Shown: in pieces, positions 51,877 to 61,261 of the stretch
How positions within the stretch are numbered: position 1 is the first letter of the stretch
How the letters are laid out: each line of letters opens with the position of its first letter
Assembly: GCA_964476565.1 (NCBI GenBank)
Contig: CAYZBG010000019.1
Span: 1 to 64,000 of the forward strand
DNA length: 64,000 nt
Origin: CAMAXB01 sp964476565
GTDB taxonomy: Bacteria; Verrucomicrobiota; Verrucomicrobiia; Opitutales; Opitutaceae
Direction: 5' to 3'
Translations under genes and position numbers: made by a program
Notes under the pieces: model-generated
Database searches by the model: none
The model's input: only the letters and a program-made list of their open reading frames with translations
Told to the model about the DNA's origin: nothing

Positions 51877-52824
51877 ATGAGCGCTTCGCGGCTGAAAATC
51901 TTCTCGGGTAACTCCAACCGGCCCCTGGCCGAGGAAATCTGCAAGGTCATCGGCATGCCGCTGGGCGAGGCCACGGTCACCAGTTTTCCGGATGGCGAGT
52001 CGTTCGTTAAGATCAACGAGAACATCCGCGGGCAGGACGTGTACATCGTCCAGTCGACCTGCACTCCGACCAACCATCACCTGATGGAGTTGCTCATCAT
52101 GATCGATGCGGCCAAGCGCGCGTCGGCCCACCGGATCACCGCCGTGATGCCCTTTTACGGCTACGCCCGGCAGGATCGCAAGGATCAGCCCCGCGTGCCG
52201 ATCACCGCCAAGCTTGTGGCCAACCTGCTCGTCGCGGCCGGCGCCAATCGCATCCTGACCATGGACCTGCACTCGCAGCAGATCCAGGGCTTCTTCGACA
52301 TTCCCGTCGACCACCTCTTTGCCTCGCCGGTTTTCTTTAAGTATCTGGAGAAGATTCCAGCGGAGAACATGGTGGTGGTTTCGCCGGATGTCGGCGGCAT
52401 GAAGATGGCCGCGGCTTATGCCGGCATCCTCGGTGCCCAACTTGGCATGGTCTGGAAGAAACGTACCAGCTCCACTACAGTGGAGTCGGTGAACGTGGTA
52501 GGTGACGTGGCAGGCAAGGACGTGCTCCTCGTGGACGACATCACCGAAACCGCGGGAACCTTGGTCAATGCGGCCAAGCTCATGCGCGAAAGCGGTGCGC
52601 TCAGCGTACGGGCCGCGGTCAGCCATTCGCTCCTCAGTCCCATGGCGTACGACCGCCTCAAGGTCGGTCTGATCGACGAGTTGATCACGACCAATACGAT
52701 TCCGATCGATACGCGGGGTCTGCCGATCAAGGTGCTCAGCGTCGCGGGCATTCTGGGCGAGGCGATCTCGCGAATCAGTAACAACGAGAGCGTTACGAGC
52801 CTGTTCAAGATCAAGGGATTCTAA
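51877..52824 (+). CDS. prs: ribose-phosphate pyrophosphokinase
   Basis: A 315-residue PRPP synthase. LKIFSGNSNRPLAEEIC starts the domain, FPDGESFVKINENIRG, YARQDRKDQPR (ATP site), MDLHSQQIQGFFDIPVDHL and the PRPP loop LLVDDITETAGTL follow. The family regulatory flexible loop (KKRTSSTTVESVNVVGDV) is shorter than in some homologues. It feeds purine, pyrimidine, histidine and tryptophan synthesis. It lies 24 bases after lpxD, probably in the same transcript; a hairpin follows its stop. Confidence 0.97.
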   Translation: MSASRLKIFSGNSNRPLAEEICKVIGMPLGEATVTSFPDGESFVKINENIRGQDVYIVQSTCTPTNHHLMELLIMIDAAKRASAHRITAVMPFYGYARQDRKDQPRVPITAKLVANLLVAAGANRILTMDLHSQQIQGFFDIPVDHLFASPVFFKYLEKIPAENMVVVSPDVGGMKMAAAYAGILGAQLGMVWKKRTSSTTVESVNVVGDVAGKDVLLVDDITETAGTLVNAAKLMRESGALSVRAAVSHSLLSPMAYDRLKVGLIDELITTNTIPIDTRGLPIKVLSVAGILGEAISRISNNESVTSLFKIKGF

Positions 52825-52965
52825 CGGGCCGAGTCTTGGCCCCGGACTCGGGCCAGGCAGTGCGTTTTCGGAAAGCCGTCCGCCCCAGTCGTCCTCGTGG
52901 GGGCGTGGCGCGTCGTGAGCGGTTGCACCGTGCCCATTCCGGGTTATGGCTTTCCGGCAACCGAC

Positions 52966-54381
52966 ATGAGCCCTCGTTCCCTGACCTGTTTCCTGGCCGC
53001 GCTTGCTTCGCTGGCCGGCCCTGTGCCTGCCGCACAACCTTCCGCCGACGTGCGGAAACCCGACTTGCACGTCGACCCCTCTCCGGTCACGGCGTCATCC
53101 GCAGGCCTGGTGGTGAGTTATGCCGACATGGTCGAGCCGGTCCAAAAGGCGGTGGTTTCCGTCTACTCCACCAAGATCGTGCGCGAACGCGTGCAGATGA
53201 ATCCCCTGTTGCGCGAGTTCTTTGGCGATCGTCTGCCGGAGCGTGAATCGGAACAGCGCGGCATGGGCTCCGGAGTCATCGTCACACCGGACGGCTACAT
53301 TCTGACCAACAACCATGTCATCGAGGGTGCGGATGAGCTCAAGGTGCTGCTGCCCGACGAACGCGAGTTCAAGGCGACGTTGGTCGGGGCGGATCCGAAG
53401 ACCGACATCGCCATCATCAAGATCGACGCCAAGGATCTTCCCCGTGTGACGCTGGCGGACAGCGACCGGCTGCGCGTCGGCGACGTCGTGTTCGCGGTCG
53501 GCAATCCGCTCGGGGTGGGGCAGACCGTCACCATGGGCATCGTTTCGGCCAAGGGCCGGAGCGTGGGCATTCTCGACGACGTGGCGGGTTACGAGGACTT
53601 CATTCAGACGGACGCGGCCATCAATCAGGGCAACTCGGGCGGCGCCTTGGTGGATGCACGCGGCCGGCTGGTCGGCATCAACAGTGCCATCATTTCGCCC
53701 AACCGCGGCAGCATCGGCATCGGGTTCGCCGTTCCGGTCAATCTCGCCGCCTCGATCATGCGCAGCCTGATCGAAACCGGACGGGTTTCCCGCGGTTATC
53801 TGGGCGTGGGAGTGGACCCGTTGACGGCCGAGCTCTCGGAGGCGCTGGGACTCGAAAAGAACACCCGCGGCGTGATGGTCACGGTGGTCACCGAAGACAG
53901 CCCGGCCGAAAAGGCCGGCCTTGAGCGCTCCGATGTCATTCTGTCGGTCAACGATCGTCCCGTCGCGTCACTGCAGGACCTGCGGCTCTATGTGTCGCAG
54001 CTGGCTCCGGGCACGGAGGTGGTGCTCAAGATCATCCGCGATGGTAAACCGCGGACGCTCACGGCCACGCTGGATGCCCTGCCCGACGATGGAACGGGCA
54101 CGAATGAACTGCTGCCCGGGATCGAGGTATCGCGGCTCGGCGACGACCAGCGCCAGGAATTGGCTGTGCCCGGCAGCATCGATGGACTGGTGGTCACGTC
54201 CATCGATCCCCGGTCGCCGTTTGCCGACCGTTTTGTGCAGAACATGGTGATCCTTGAGATCAACCGTGAGCCGGTGACCGACGTTGCCTCGGCCCGGGAG
54301 GCACTGCGCCGGGGAGCGCGTAATCTGATCTACGTCTACTATCGCGGTGCGGTGCGCGCCATGACGGTCATGGTCCCGTAG
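52966..54381 (+). CDS. degP: DegP/HtrA-family periplasmic serine protease
   Basis: A 471-residue exported protease: signal peptide (SLTCFLAALASLAGPVPA), then a trypsin-like domain with the triad His in ILTNNHVIEG, Asp in PKTDIAIIKID and Ser in NQGNSGGALV. Two PDZ domains follow (about 285-370, SRGYLGVGVDPL; and about 385-470, with the carboxylate-binding region in PGSIDGLVVTSID). It removes or refolds damaged envelope proteins. The ATG at 52966 begins the signal. It is separated from prs by about 140 bases with only a weak hairpin, so it may be on its own transcript. Confidence 0.95.
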   Translation: MSPRSLTCFLAALASLAGPVPAAQPSADVRKPDLHVDPSPVTASSAGLVVSYADMVEPVQKAVVSVYSTKIVRERVQMNPLLREFFGDRLPERESEQRGMGSGVIVTPDGYILTNNHVIEGADELKVLLPDEREFKATLVGADPKTDIAIIKIDAKDLPRVTLADSDRLRVGDVVFAVGNPLGVGQTVTMGIVSAKGRSVGILDDVAGYEDFIQTDAAINQGNSGGALVDARGRLVGINSAIISPNRGSIGIGFAVPVNLAASIMRSLIETGRVSRGYLGVGVDPLTAELSEALGLEKNTRGVMVTVVTEDSPAEKAGLERSDVILSVNDRPVASLQDLRLYVSQLAPGTEVVLKIIRDGKPRTLTATLDALPDDGTGTNELLPGIEVSRLGDDQRQELAVPGSIDGLVVTSIDPRSPFADRFVQNMVILEINREPVTDVASAREALRRGARNLIYVYYRGAVRAMTVMVP

Positions 54382-54387
54382 TCTCCG

Positions 54388-54417
54388 GCCCGGGACAAAC
54401 GCGGGTTTGTCCCGGGC
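54388..54417. terminator. bidirectional hairpin between degP and pyrE
   Basis: A perfect 12-bp stem GCCCGGGACAAA / TTTGTCCCGGGC with a 6-base loop lies between the convergent degP and pyrE ends and contains TTTG/CAAA at the loop side. Confidence 0.6.
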
Positions 54418-54428
54418 GGACGGCGAGA

Positions 54429-54998
54429 TCAGCTTCCCGGTTTTTCCACCGGCAGCTTCGCCAGCCATTCTGGCACCGCATCAGCCGGGTAGGTCGGGAA
54501 GCTCATCTCGAGCAGCGAAATCGCCGGCACATCGAATCGGGCCGTGCCCGCACTCCGGTCAACCAGCATGGCAATCGCGACCGGACGGCCGCCGGCCTTC
54601 CGTACGATGTCGAGGCACTCCAGCACGCGCCCGCCGCGGGTGACCACATCCTCGACGATCAAAACGGGTTCCCCCGGCGCAAATTTGAAGCCGCGACGCA
54701 GCACGAGGACGTTGTTTTCCTTCTCGGCAAAGAGGTAGCGGGCGCCGGTCTGGCGTGCGACCTCCTGGCCGATCACCAATCCTCCCATGGCGGGTGCCAG
54801 CACCGTTTCAAACTTCAGCCCGCCGAGCTTGGTGACGAGCAACTCAGCAAGGCGGGTCACGGCGTCCATCCGCTGGCACACTTGGGCGCACTGGAAGTAG
54901 TGGCCGCTGTGCAGACCTGAGCGCAGCACGAAATGCCCTTGGAGCAGCGCCTTGGTGCGGGTGAAAATGTCGATGACCTCCGTTTGTACCGAATCCAT
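54429..54998 (-). CDS. pyrE: orotate phosphoribosyltransferase
   Basis: A 189-residue type I PRTase joining orotate to PRPP to make OMP. The start MDSVQTEVIDIFTRTKAL, HFVLRSGLHSGHYFQ (the orotate/PRPP Lys loop region), FAEKENN, and the PRPP-binding loop VLIVEDVVTRGGRV are present. The ATG at 54998 is the usual start; the longer frame has only basic residues upstream. It is near prs but on the other strand. Confidence 0.96.
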   Translation of the reverse strand: MDSVQTEVIDIFTRTKALLQGHFVLRSGLHSGHYFQCAQVCQRMDAVTRLAELLVTKLGGLKFETVLAPAMGGLVIGQEVARQTGARYLFAEKENNVLVLRRGFKFAPGEPVLIVEDVVTRGGRVLECLDIVRKAGGRPVAIAMLVDRSAGTARFDVPAISLLEMSFPTYPADAVPEWLAKLPVEKPGS

Positions 54999-55074
54999 CC
55001 GGAAACGCTGGGGAAGTCCCCGGCCAAAACCAAAACTTTTTTGCCTCCTGGGCTTTTCTGGGAAACGGTGGGGC

Positions 55075-55920
55075 GTGGTCATTGAGCGTACACCCTTGGA
55101 GGATGAACTGGGCGACGTGCTGGAGAAGGCTCTCCGGCATGCCGGCCTGACGGAGGTTGCGCTCGCGGAGCGGACAGGAATCGATGAGGTGCGGCTGCGT
55201 GATGCGATCGACTATCGTTACGATCTCACCCCGGACGAACTGCGACGCCTTGCCTCGGTGTTGGGGCTGAACGAAGTCGGCCTGCTTGCGCTTGCCGGCG
55301 GACGTTACGGCCTTCCGGAAATCAAGGGGCTGCCGTTCTGCGTGTATCCCCTCCGCATGACTCACGGCATTGGAGTGGCGAATGCCTACGTCATCGCTGA
55401 TTGTGGTCGGGAAACCGGCATCCTGTTCGACACCGGCACGGGCGGAGAAGCCCTGCGGCGGGTGTGGCCGCCGAATCTCCGACGGCTCGAGGCCGTCTTT
55501 GTCACGCATCGGGAGACGGAGCATGTGGGCGGCCTGGCCGAGGTCGCGCGGATGTTCGGTCCGGTCCCGGTCTTTGGTCCGGCGGGCATGCGGGCGGAGG
55601 GTGTGACGGCCGTAGGCGAGGGAGCGAGTTTTGGCTATGACGCGTTTGAGATCGAGGTCCTGAGCACGCCGGGACATGTCGAGGCACATCACTGCTACGT
55701 GGTGCGCGCGAAGTCTGCCCCCGGTGGTGCTCCCTTGCTGGTCTCGGGAGATCTCCTCTTTGCCGGTTCGATTGGCGGCGGGTACTTTTGCCACCAGCGG
55801 TTGATCGCCCAGGTGCGACGGCTCTTGGATTGCCTGCCCGCCTCGACCGTGGTCGCTCCCGGGCACGGCCCGATGACCACGCTTGCGCACGAGCGTCGGT
55901 TCAATCCGTTTCTGACCTGA
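55075..55920 (+). CDS. helix-turn-helix/metallo-beta-lactamase-fold fusion
   Basis: A 281-residue protein with an N-terminal Cro/CI-like HTH (LTEVALAERTGIDEVRLRDAI, about 25-72) joined to a metallo-beta-lactamase fold (about 85-275). The first metal motif is THRETEH (H145, E147, E149, H150) instead of THxHxDH, so two ligands are Glu. The other ligands, H201 (TPGHVEAH), D226 (VSGDLLFAG) and H264 (APGHGP), remain. Most relatives are hydrolases such as glyoxalase II. The start is GTG 55075. It is divergent from pyrE. A DNA-binding enzyme or a ligand-sensing regulator are both possible. Confidence 0.75.
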   Translation: MVIERTPLEDELGDVLEKALRHAGLTEVALAERTGIDEVRLRDAIDYRYDLTPDELRRLASVLGLNEVGLLALAGGRYGLPEIKGLPFCVYPLRMTHGIGVANAYVIADCGRETGILFDTGTGGEALRRVWPPNLRRLEAVFVTHRETEHVGGLAEVARMFGPVPVFGPAGMRAEGVTAVGEGASFGYDAFEIEVLSTPGHVEAHHCYVVRAKSAPGGAPLLVSGDLLFAGSIGGGYFCHQRLIAQVRRLLDCLPASTVVAPGHGPMTTLAHERRFNPFLT

Positions 55921-55985
55921 CCCCGGTTCGAATCGAAGGCGGGTTACGGGTATTCACCCGATCATGACGAACGAGCGTTCCGCGC

Positions 55986-56837
55986 TCAGGCAAAGCGACC
56001 GATCCGGGCCCGCACATCGTCCTTCAGCCGGTCGATTGCGGCGAGGGTGTAGGCCTCAAGCGTGAGGGCCGGATTCCTGAGCAGCGGGGTCAGGTCGATC
56101 GCCCAGGTTAGGGCTGTGGCCCGGTCGGTGGCATGGGAGGTGTGGAAGGTGGCGTTGGCCAGGCGGCGACCGAGAGCGGCGAGGTCGTAGCGTTTCCCGC
56201 CGGCGACCTGGGAATCGAAGACCTTGAGCAAGGCCTCCGCGAGGTCGGGATGCGCGCTCGTGTCGAGGGCGACCTTGTCGCTGTCGAGCAGCCAGTCGAG
56301 GTCGCGCCAGACCTCGCAGCCGAGCACGCGGGGAAGGGGGCGCCCCGCCGGACGCGAGCGCAGGGCCTCGAGGCAACGCAGCAGGACCGCGATGTGGGTA
56401 TCGTGTTTGTCCGCCGGATTGTGCAGGTAAACCACCTCCGGATCGCAGCCGTGCAGGATGGCGCGCAGGTCGGCGGCCACGCCGGGATGTCCGGGCTTTT
56501 TGACGTCCGCGCTGGGGTGCGCGAGCTGAACCTGAATGGCGTATCGGCCAAGCACGGCGGCCTTGCGCTGCTCCTCGCGGCGAACCGCCTGCATTTCCTC
56601 GTCAGTCAGATGGGCGTAGGGGCCGCTGCGCGGCGAGCCGGAGCCATTGGTGACGACAACCCCGCCGAACGCCTTTCCGGGGGTGTCGAGGCACGTCGTG
56701 ATGCCGTCGTGCGCCATGATCTCGATATCGTCCTGATGGGCGCCAATGCAGAGGTGCGTGACGCGGGCGAGGGCGTCCATGGCGGAGCGGGTGGGGTCGG
56801 CCAAGGTGAGGTCGGCGTCGGTTCGGCTGAAGTTCAT
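55986..56837 (-). CDS. PIG-L-family deacetylase/amidase
   Basis: A 283-residue zinc deacetylase-like protein. The motif LCIGAHQDDIEIMA has the zinc His and the Asp-Asp of AHxDD (with Q in place of the usual P), and VYLHNPADKHDTHIAVLLR has the third ligand (His-x-x-His). The family de-N-acetylates GlcNAc derivatives. It is the last gene of a three-gene operon with a ROK-like kinase (29 bases upstream) and a NagB-PIG-L fusion. I used the ATG at 56837; a GTG six bases further upstream is possible. It probably removes acetyl groups from amino sugars before phosphorylation or isomerisation. Confidence 0.85.
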   Translation of the reverse strand: MNFSRTDADLTLADPTRSAMDALARVTHLCIGAHQDDIEIMAHDGITTCLDTPGKAFGGVVVTNGSGSPRSGPYAHLTDEEMQAVRREEQRKAAVLGRYAIQVQLAHPSADVKKPGHPGVAADLRAILHGCDPEVVYLHNPADKHDTHIAVLLRCLEALRSRPAGRPLPRVLGCEVWRDLDWLLDSDKVALDTSAHPDLAEALLKVFDSQVAGGKRYDLAALGRRLANATFHTSHATDRATALTWAIDLTPLLRNPALTLEAYTLAAIDRLKDDVRARIGRFA

Positions 56838-56866
56838 GGGCACAGGGAGTCGGGAAACCCGAAGGA

Positions 56867-58285
56867 TCAGGCGGAAGGGGTGATACGCGGCAGGCTGGCG
56901 GCGGCGACAGCCTGGCCGTGGCGCCGTGAGGTTTCGTCGGGAAGGCTGATCTTGATCTGGGCGGCGATGTCGGGGAACTCCTGCGCAAGCACGGCGCGGG
57001 CGCGCTGCAGGAGATGTTCTCCCGCTGGGCCCGAGGTCACCCGGCCAAGAATGAGCACGTGACGAAGCGGGTAGAAATCAGCGTAGTGAGCCAATGAATA
57101 CCCGAGGGCCGTTCCGACGGTTTCGAAGACCGCGATCGCCGCCGGATTGCCGGCGGCGAAGGCCTCTTGCACCGCCACCAGCCTTGCGGCCAGCGGGGTC
57201 TCCGGAGGGAAGGAAAAGCCTGCGGCGGCGGCGAGCCGGGCGACGCCTTGCTGGGAGAAATACTGAACCCCGCAGCCTACGTCACCCGACCATTCGTCCG
57301 CCGGGGCCCCCGGGTCGTAGTCGACCGGCGCAAAGGCGAGCTCATTGAGCCACGGGGTCAGGTTGCCTTGCGGCGTGACATAGCCCCCCGCCTGGCTCGT
57401 GCCCATGGAAATTCCGAGAACGGAATGATCGCGCAGGGCCATGGCACCGGCCAGGGCCGTGACCTCGCCGTCGTTGATCACGACGAAGGGGATTCCACCC
57501 CAGCGTTCCTGCAGCGTGAAAAAGATCCGCCGGATGTGGCGGTCGAAATCGTCCGGGGAAACACCGCGAAAGAGCGAAGCGACCCGCACCTCGTTGTTGA
57601 CGTAGACCCCGGCGGCGCTGCCGCCGATCGCATCGACCCTGGGCAGATGGGCGGCGGCACGGCGGAGGGAATCGTGAATGCCTTCGAGGTGGTAGGCGGG
57701 ATCGCTTTGGAAATAGGGATCCCACGGAATCTCCTCCGAATACACGACGTTGCCGTCGATCACGGCGGCGGCCTTTCGATCGCTGCCACCGAGGTCGAAG
57801 CCAATCCGGCAGCCGTCAAGATGACCGCCCTGCGCGACGCCGGAGCCTGTTGCTGTCAGGGTAGGAACGGTCGGCGCCGTCTCGATCACGAACGGCCGGC
57901 GGTAGACCTTATCGCCCATGAAGGCGGCATCGAAAGCCCGTGCTCCCCCGGGTGCGTACTGGCTGGCGAGGCCGGGAACAATCTCGGGGGCTCCCGTGAC
58001 AGCCACCCGGGCGGCGCCGCGTTGCCAAAGCAAGAACTTCAACATCCGCTCCACGTAGCGCAGGGTCAGGGGAGCATCAGGATGGTCGGCGGGAAGGAGA
58101 GGTGAGGTGTAGTGCGAGTAGAATCCCCCGTCCTGGGCGAGGCTGAGGGTGATCTCACGGCGGCGTGGGGCATGGGCCGCCGCCTCGCGATAGGCCCGGT
58201 TCCAAAGCGCGGCCGGCATGAAGCCGGGCGAGAGGGACGAGGCATGACGGGGAACCGGCAGGACGAACCGGGTGGTGGCGGGCAT
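56867..58285 (-). CDS. ROK-like sugar kinase
   Basis: A 472-residue protein, longer than most ROK kinases (about 300), with an extra N-terminal 150 residues. The actin-like ATPase core has RIGFDLGGSDRKAAAVIDG (phosphate 1), FVVINDGEVTALAGA (the catalytic-Asp region N-D-G-E), and LGISMGTSQAGGYV (phosphate 2). Zinc-binding Cys residues typical of ROK repressors are not seen. Together with its neighbours it probably phosphorylates an amino sugar, such as GlcNAc or GlcN. The ATG at 58285 is preferred; the frame continues upstream without features. It is 43 bases after the NagB fusion. Confidence 0.7.
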   Translation of the reverse strand: MPATTRFVLPVPRHASSLSPGFMPAALWNRAYREAAAHAPRRREITLSLAQDGGFYSHYTSPLLPADHPDAPLTLRYVERMLKFLLWQRGAARVAVTGAPEIVPGLASQYAPGGARAFDAAFMGDKVYRRPFVIETAPTVPTLTATGSGVAQGGHLDGCRIGFDLGGSDRKAAAVIDGNVVYSEEIPWDPYFQSDPAYHLEGIHDSLRRAAAHLPRVDAIGGSAAGVYVNNEVRVASLFRGVSPDDFDRHIRRIFFTLQERWGGIPFVVINDGEVTALAGAMALRDHSVLGISMGTSQAGGYVTPQGNLTPWLNELAFAPVDYDPGAPADEWSGDVGCGVQYFSQQGVARLAAAAGFSFPPETPLAARLVAVQEAFAAGNPAAIAVFETVGTALGYSLAHYADFYPLRHVLILGRVTSGPAGEHLLQRARAVLAQEFPDIAAQIKISLPDETSRRHGQAVAAASLPRITPSA

Positions 58286-58328
58286 GACGTGAGGATCGCA
58301 GGACGGTATGCAGGGCAGGTCAAAACCC

Positions 58329-60236
58329 TCACGGACGGTGGCGTTGGAAGGCCTCGATCGCGGCATACTCGGCCAGGCCCAGGGCATCGTAGTCCTCGGC
58401 CGTCGTACGATTGTTCGCCTCGGCCTGCTGCCAGGACTCGCGCAGGGTCGAGTCGGTGAGCGGGGTTTGGCTGCGCTGACTCTTGTGCTGGTAGATCGCC
58501 TGGATCTTCCATGCGAGTTCGGTGGGACTCAGCGGTACGGCCATGTCGATCTCCGCCGGGTTCCAAGGACGGGTGGGAGGACGGTACAGCCAGACGCGGC
58601 AATCGTTCGACCATGGTTCATGGCGAATCCGATCGAGGGCCTGCCGGATCAACGCCCAGGATACCGCGGAAACAGCACTCGGATCGTCCAAATGCCCGGT
58701 GGCAAAAATCTGATGCGGACGCAGCTGGCCAAGCAGATCAACCAGGGCCGAAAGATCAGCGGACTCCGGGCGGAACTGGCGATAGCGTCCCAGCTCGTAG
58801 AACGGCAGATCCAGGAAGCGAATACGATCGGCCGCGATCCGGCTGGCGCGCAAGGCGGCACGCGCTTCGTTGCGCCGGATCAGCCCCTTGAAGCGCCGAA
58901 CCTCGCGCGTGTCCGGTTCGAGCAGCGTCTTTCCCTCCAAGTGGGCGCGTACCCGCTGGGCCAACGTGGATGACCTGCGGTCGGCGTCGGCGCTGTGCTC
59001 AATCTCGAGGGCAAGGTCCGCCGCCATCACCGCCTCCTCATCCGGCACCGCAAGATTGCCCGAGGTCAGATAGGCAACCGTGACCTCGTGCCCTTGATCG
59101 GTGAGACGCCGCAAGGTGCCACCCATCCCGAGGATGTCGTCGGACGGCTCCGGGCTGAAGATCAGCACCCGTTTGGGGTGCGGCTGGGCCCGCTCGGGGC
59201 GGTGAGTATCGTCCGCGTTCGGTTTCCCACCCGGCCAGCCGGTGATGGTATGCTGAAGTTCGTTGAAGATGCGGATGTTGAGGGTGTAGGCGGGCCCCTG
59301 TTCCGTGAGCAGGTCGGCCATCCCGTGTTCCGTGAAGTCCTCATCGACCAGCTTGAGCACCGGCTTTCCGACTTTGCGCGAGAGCCACACGACGGCCCGG
59401 CGGGTGGTGGGCGTGTCCCAGGCAACCGGGCCCACGAGCCAGGGATGCTTGAATCGGGTCAGCTCAGAGGCGGCGGCCCGGTCGAGGACAAAACGGACGT
59501 CGGGATGGCCCTGCAGCAGGCTGGCGGGCAGGGCCTCGGCGGGTGCCTGCTCAACCGCCTGGGCGACCACTGCGGCCTTGGCCTCGCCCCAGGCAAGGAG
59601 AACGATCCGTCGGGCAGAGAGGATGGTGCCAACGCCCATGGTGATGGCATGACGCGGCACATTGGCTTCGCCCAGAAAGTCGCGCGCGGCGTCGCGTCGC
59701 GTGAGCGAATCAAGCGTAACCAGGCGCGTACGGCTGTCACGGCTCGACCCTGGTTCGTTGAACCCGACGTGACCGGTACGGCCGATGCCGAGGATCTGAA
59801 AATCGATACCGCCCGCCGCAGCGATGGCGGCCTCGTACGCCTGGCAGGCCGTGAACACTTCGTTCCGTGGCGTCAGCCCCGAGGGCACGTGAACCTGGGC
59901 GGCAGGCAGATCAACATGGCCAAAAAACTGTTCCTGCATGAAGCGGCGGTAGCTCTCGGGGTGGTTCGCCGGCAGGCCATGGTACTCGTCGAGGTTAAAG
60001 GTGACGACGTTGGCAAAGCTCAGGCCTTCATCCCGGTGCAGGCGAATCAGTTCACGGTAGAGCCGCACTGGCGTGGAACCCGTGGCGAGGCCGAGCACCG
60101 CGGTGCGCCCGGCCGCCGCTCGCTCACGAATCAGCGCAGCGATCTCGCCGGCCACCCGGCTCGCAGCCTCGTCGGCCGTGGCGTAAACGTCGCAGAGCAG
60201 GCGTTCGCGTTGTTGATTTTCGGCTATTGCAGGCAT
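58329..60236 (-). CDS. nagB: glucosamine-6-phosphate deaminase fused to a PIG-L-like domain
   Basis: A 635-residue two-domain protein. Residues about 15-265 are a NagB deaminase, which converts GlcN-6-P to fructose-6-P: LGLATGSTPVRLYREL, FNLDEYHG (D83), ILGIGRTGHVGFNEP (H156, E161; the E. coli Asp before Gly-His is Thr here, as I recall for long NagB proteins). After a linker, residues about 355-600 resemble PIG-L deacetylases, but the zinc motif reads SPEPSDDILGMGG (362-367), so the canonical His is Glu and an Asp is Ser. The third site ATGHLDDP is kept. The long form occurs in Bacteroidetes and Verrucomicrobia. The second domain may be inactive or altered. The start is the ATG at 60236. Confidence 0.88.
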   Translation of the reverse strand: MPAIAENQQRERLLCDVYATADEAASRVAGEIAALIRERAAAGRTAVLGLATGSTPVRLYRELIRLHRDEGLSFANVVTFNLDEYHGLPANHPESYRRFMQEQFFGHVDLPAAQVHVPSGLTPRNEVFTACQAYEAAIAAAGGIDFQILGIGRTGHVGFNEPGSSRDSRTRLVTLDSLTRRDAARDFLGEANVPRHAITMGVGTILSARRIVLLAWGEAKAAVVAQAVEQAPAEALPASLLQGHPDVRFVLDRAAASELTRFKHPWLVGPVAWDTPTTRRAVVWLSRKVGKPVLKLVDEDFTEHGMADLLTEQGPAYTLNIRIFNELQHTITGWPGGKPNADDTHRPERAQPHPKRVLIFSPEPSDDILGMGGTLRRLTDQGHEVTVAYLTSGNLAVPDEEAVMAADLALEIEHSADADRRSSTLAQRVRAHLEGKTLLEPDTREVRRFKGLIRRNEARAALRASRIAADRIRFLDLPFYELGRYRQFRPESADLSALVDLLGQLRPHQIFATGHLDDPSAVSAVSWALIRQALDRIRHEPWSNDCRVWLYRPPTRPWNPAEIDMAVPLSPTELAWKIQAIYQHKSQRSQTPLTDSTLRESWQQAEANNRTTAEDYDALGLAEYAAIEAFQRHRP

Positions 60237-60286
60237 GGGCGCAGGGGTGAAGGCCAGTATTCTAGCGGGCTCGACGTGCGAATAAA

Positions 60287-61198
60287 ATGCCAATAATGAT
60301 GGACGTTTTAACAGTTATGCCTCCAGCAATACCCTCTTGGAAGGCCCTGGCGCGAGCAGTGCGAGAGCTGCCCAGTCCGGCCCATCCGTTGCGCGGGCAG
60401 CGGCGGCCGGCGCCTCTGCTGCCGGAGAACATCATTTGCTTCCAGCGCCGTCACACCGACGAACTGGCCCATCCCCGCGAGGGGCGGGCGCTTCACCACC
60501 GGCACGTCCTGATTGTGCCGCTCCAAGGGGAGGCGGTCGTTTGTGCGGACGACCGTGAACTCCGGCTTTCGCCCGGCCGGGGAACCGTCGTCCTTCCGTA
60601 TCAGTTTCATCATTACAAGATCTCCGGCCGTCCGCGTCGGATCCACTGGCTCTTTGTGACGTTTGAGTATCCCCAGGGGGTCGTCCTCGAAGGATTGCGC
60701 GGCCGTACGTTCGCGGTGACGGGCGAAATGGCGTCCCAATTGTCGCTCCTGGTGCGGAAGGGGGCCGGCCCTGCCGAACTTCGGCTTGCGCTGCTGCTGT
60801 CACTTTTCTCGCCGGGCTCCGAGGCACTGCCGGGGCCGGATGCCGGCCGCCTGCTCTGGTCGCAGGTCAATCATGCGGTGCAGGCGCGTCGCCCAAGGAT
60901 CCCCACCGTACGGGAACTGGCGTCGGAGGTGGGCGTGTGCGCCAGCCACCTGCGCGCGCGATTCAAGGCGTCCTGTGGCATCAGTTTGGGGCGCCATGTG
61001 CGCACGTTGCGGCTGGAGCGGGCGGGGGCCTTGCTGCGCATGACGGCACTCCGCGTGTCCGAGGTGGCGGAACAATGCGGGTATCCGTCGGTTTACAGTT
61101 TCAGTCGGGCCTTCCGGACTCAGTTCGGCCGCTCGCCCCGGGCGTTTCGGCAAGCCCAGACGGTGCGTGCCGGCAATGGCCGGCGGTTAGGCGGATAG
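60287..61198 (+). CDS. AraC-family transcriptional regulator
   Basis: A 303-residue regulator with a cupin-type sensor (HHRHVLIVPLQGEAVVCADDREL, GRGTVVLPYQFHHYKIS) and two C-terminal helix-turn-helices (TVRELASEVGVCASHLRARFK; RVSEVAEQCGYPSVYSFSRAFR). It is divergent from the nagB-ROK-PIG-L operon with only 50 bases between start codons, the usual place for an activator of that operon. Other Met codons at 60296, 60299 and 60317 could also serve as start. Confidence 0.9.
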   Translation: MPIMMDVLTVMPPAIPSWKALARAVRELPSPAHPLRGQRRPAPLLPENIICFQRRHTDELAHPREGRALHHRHVLIVPLQGEAVVCADDRELRLSPGRGTVVLPYQFHHYKISGRPRRIHWLFVTFEYPQGVVLEGLRGRTFAVTGEMASQLSLLVRKGAGPAELRLALLLSLFSPGSEALPGPDAGRLLWSQVNHAVQARRPRIPTVRELASEVGVCASHLRARFKASCGISLGRHVRTLRLERAGALLRMTALRVSEVAEQCGYPSVYSFSRAFRTQFGRSPRAFRQAQTVRAGNGRRLGG

Positions 61199-61261
61199 CG
61201 GCGGAGCGATGGATCCAAGATTGACCTGCAAGCGTATGGCGATGAGCTCTGCGTCCCCCCT

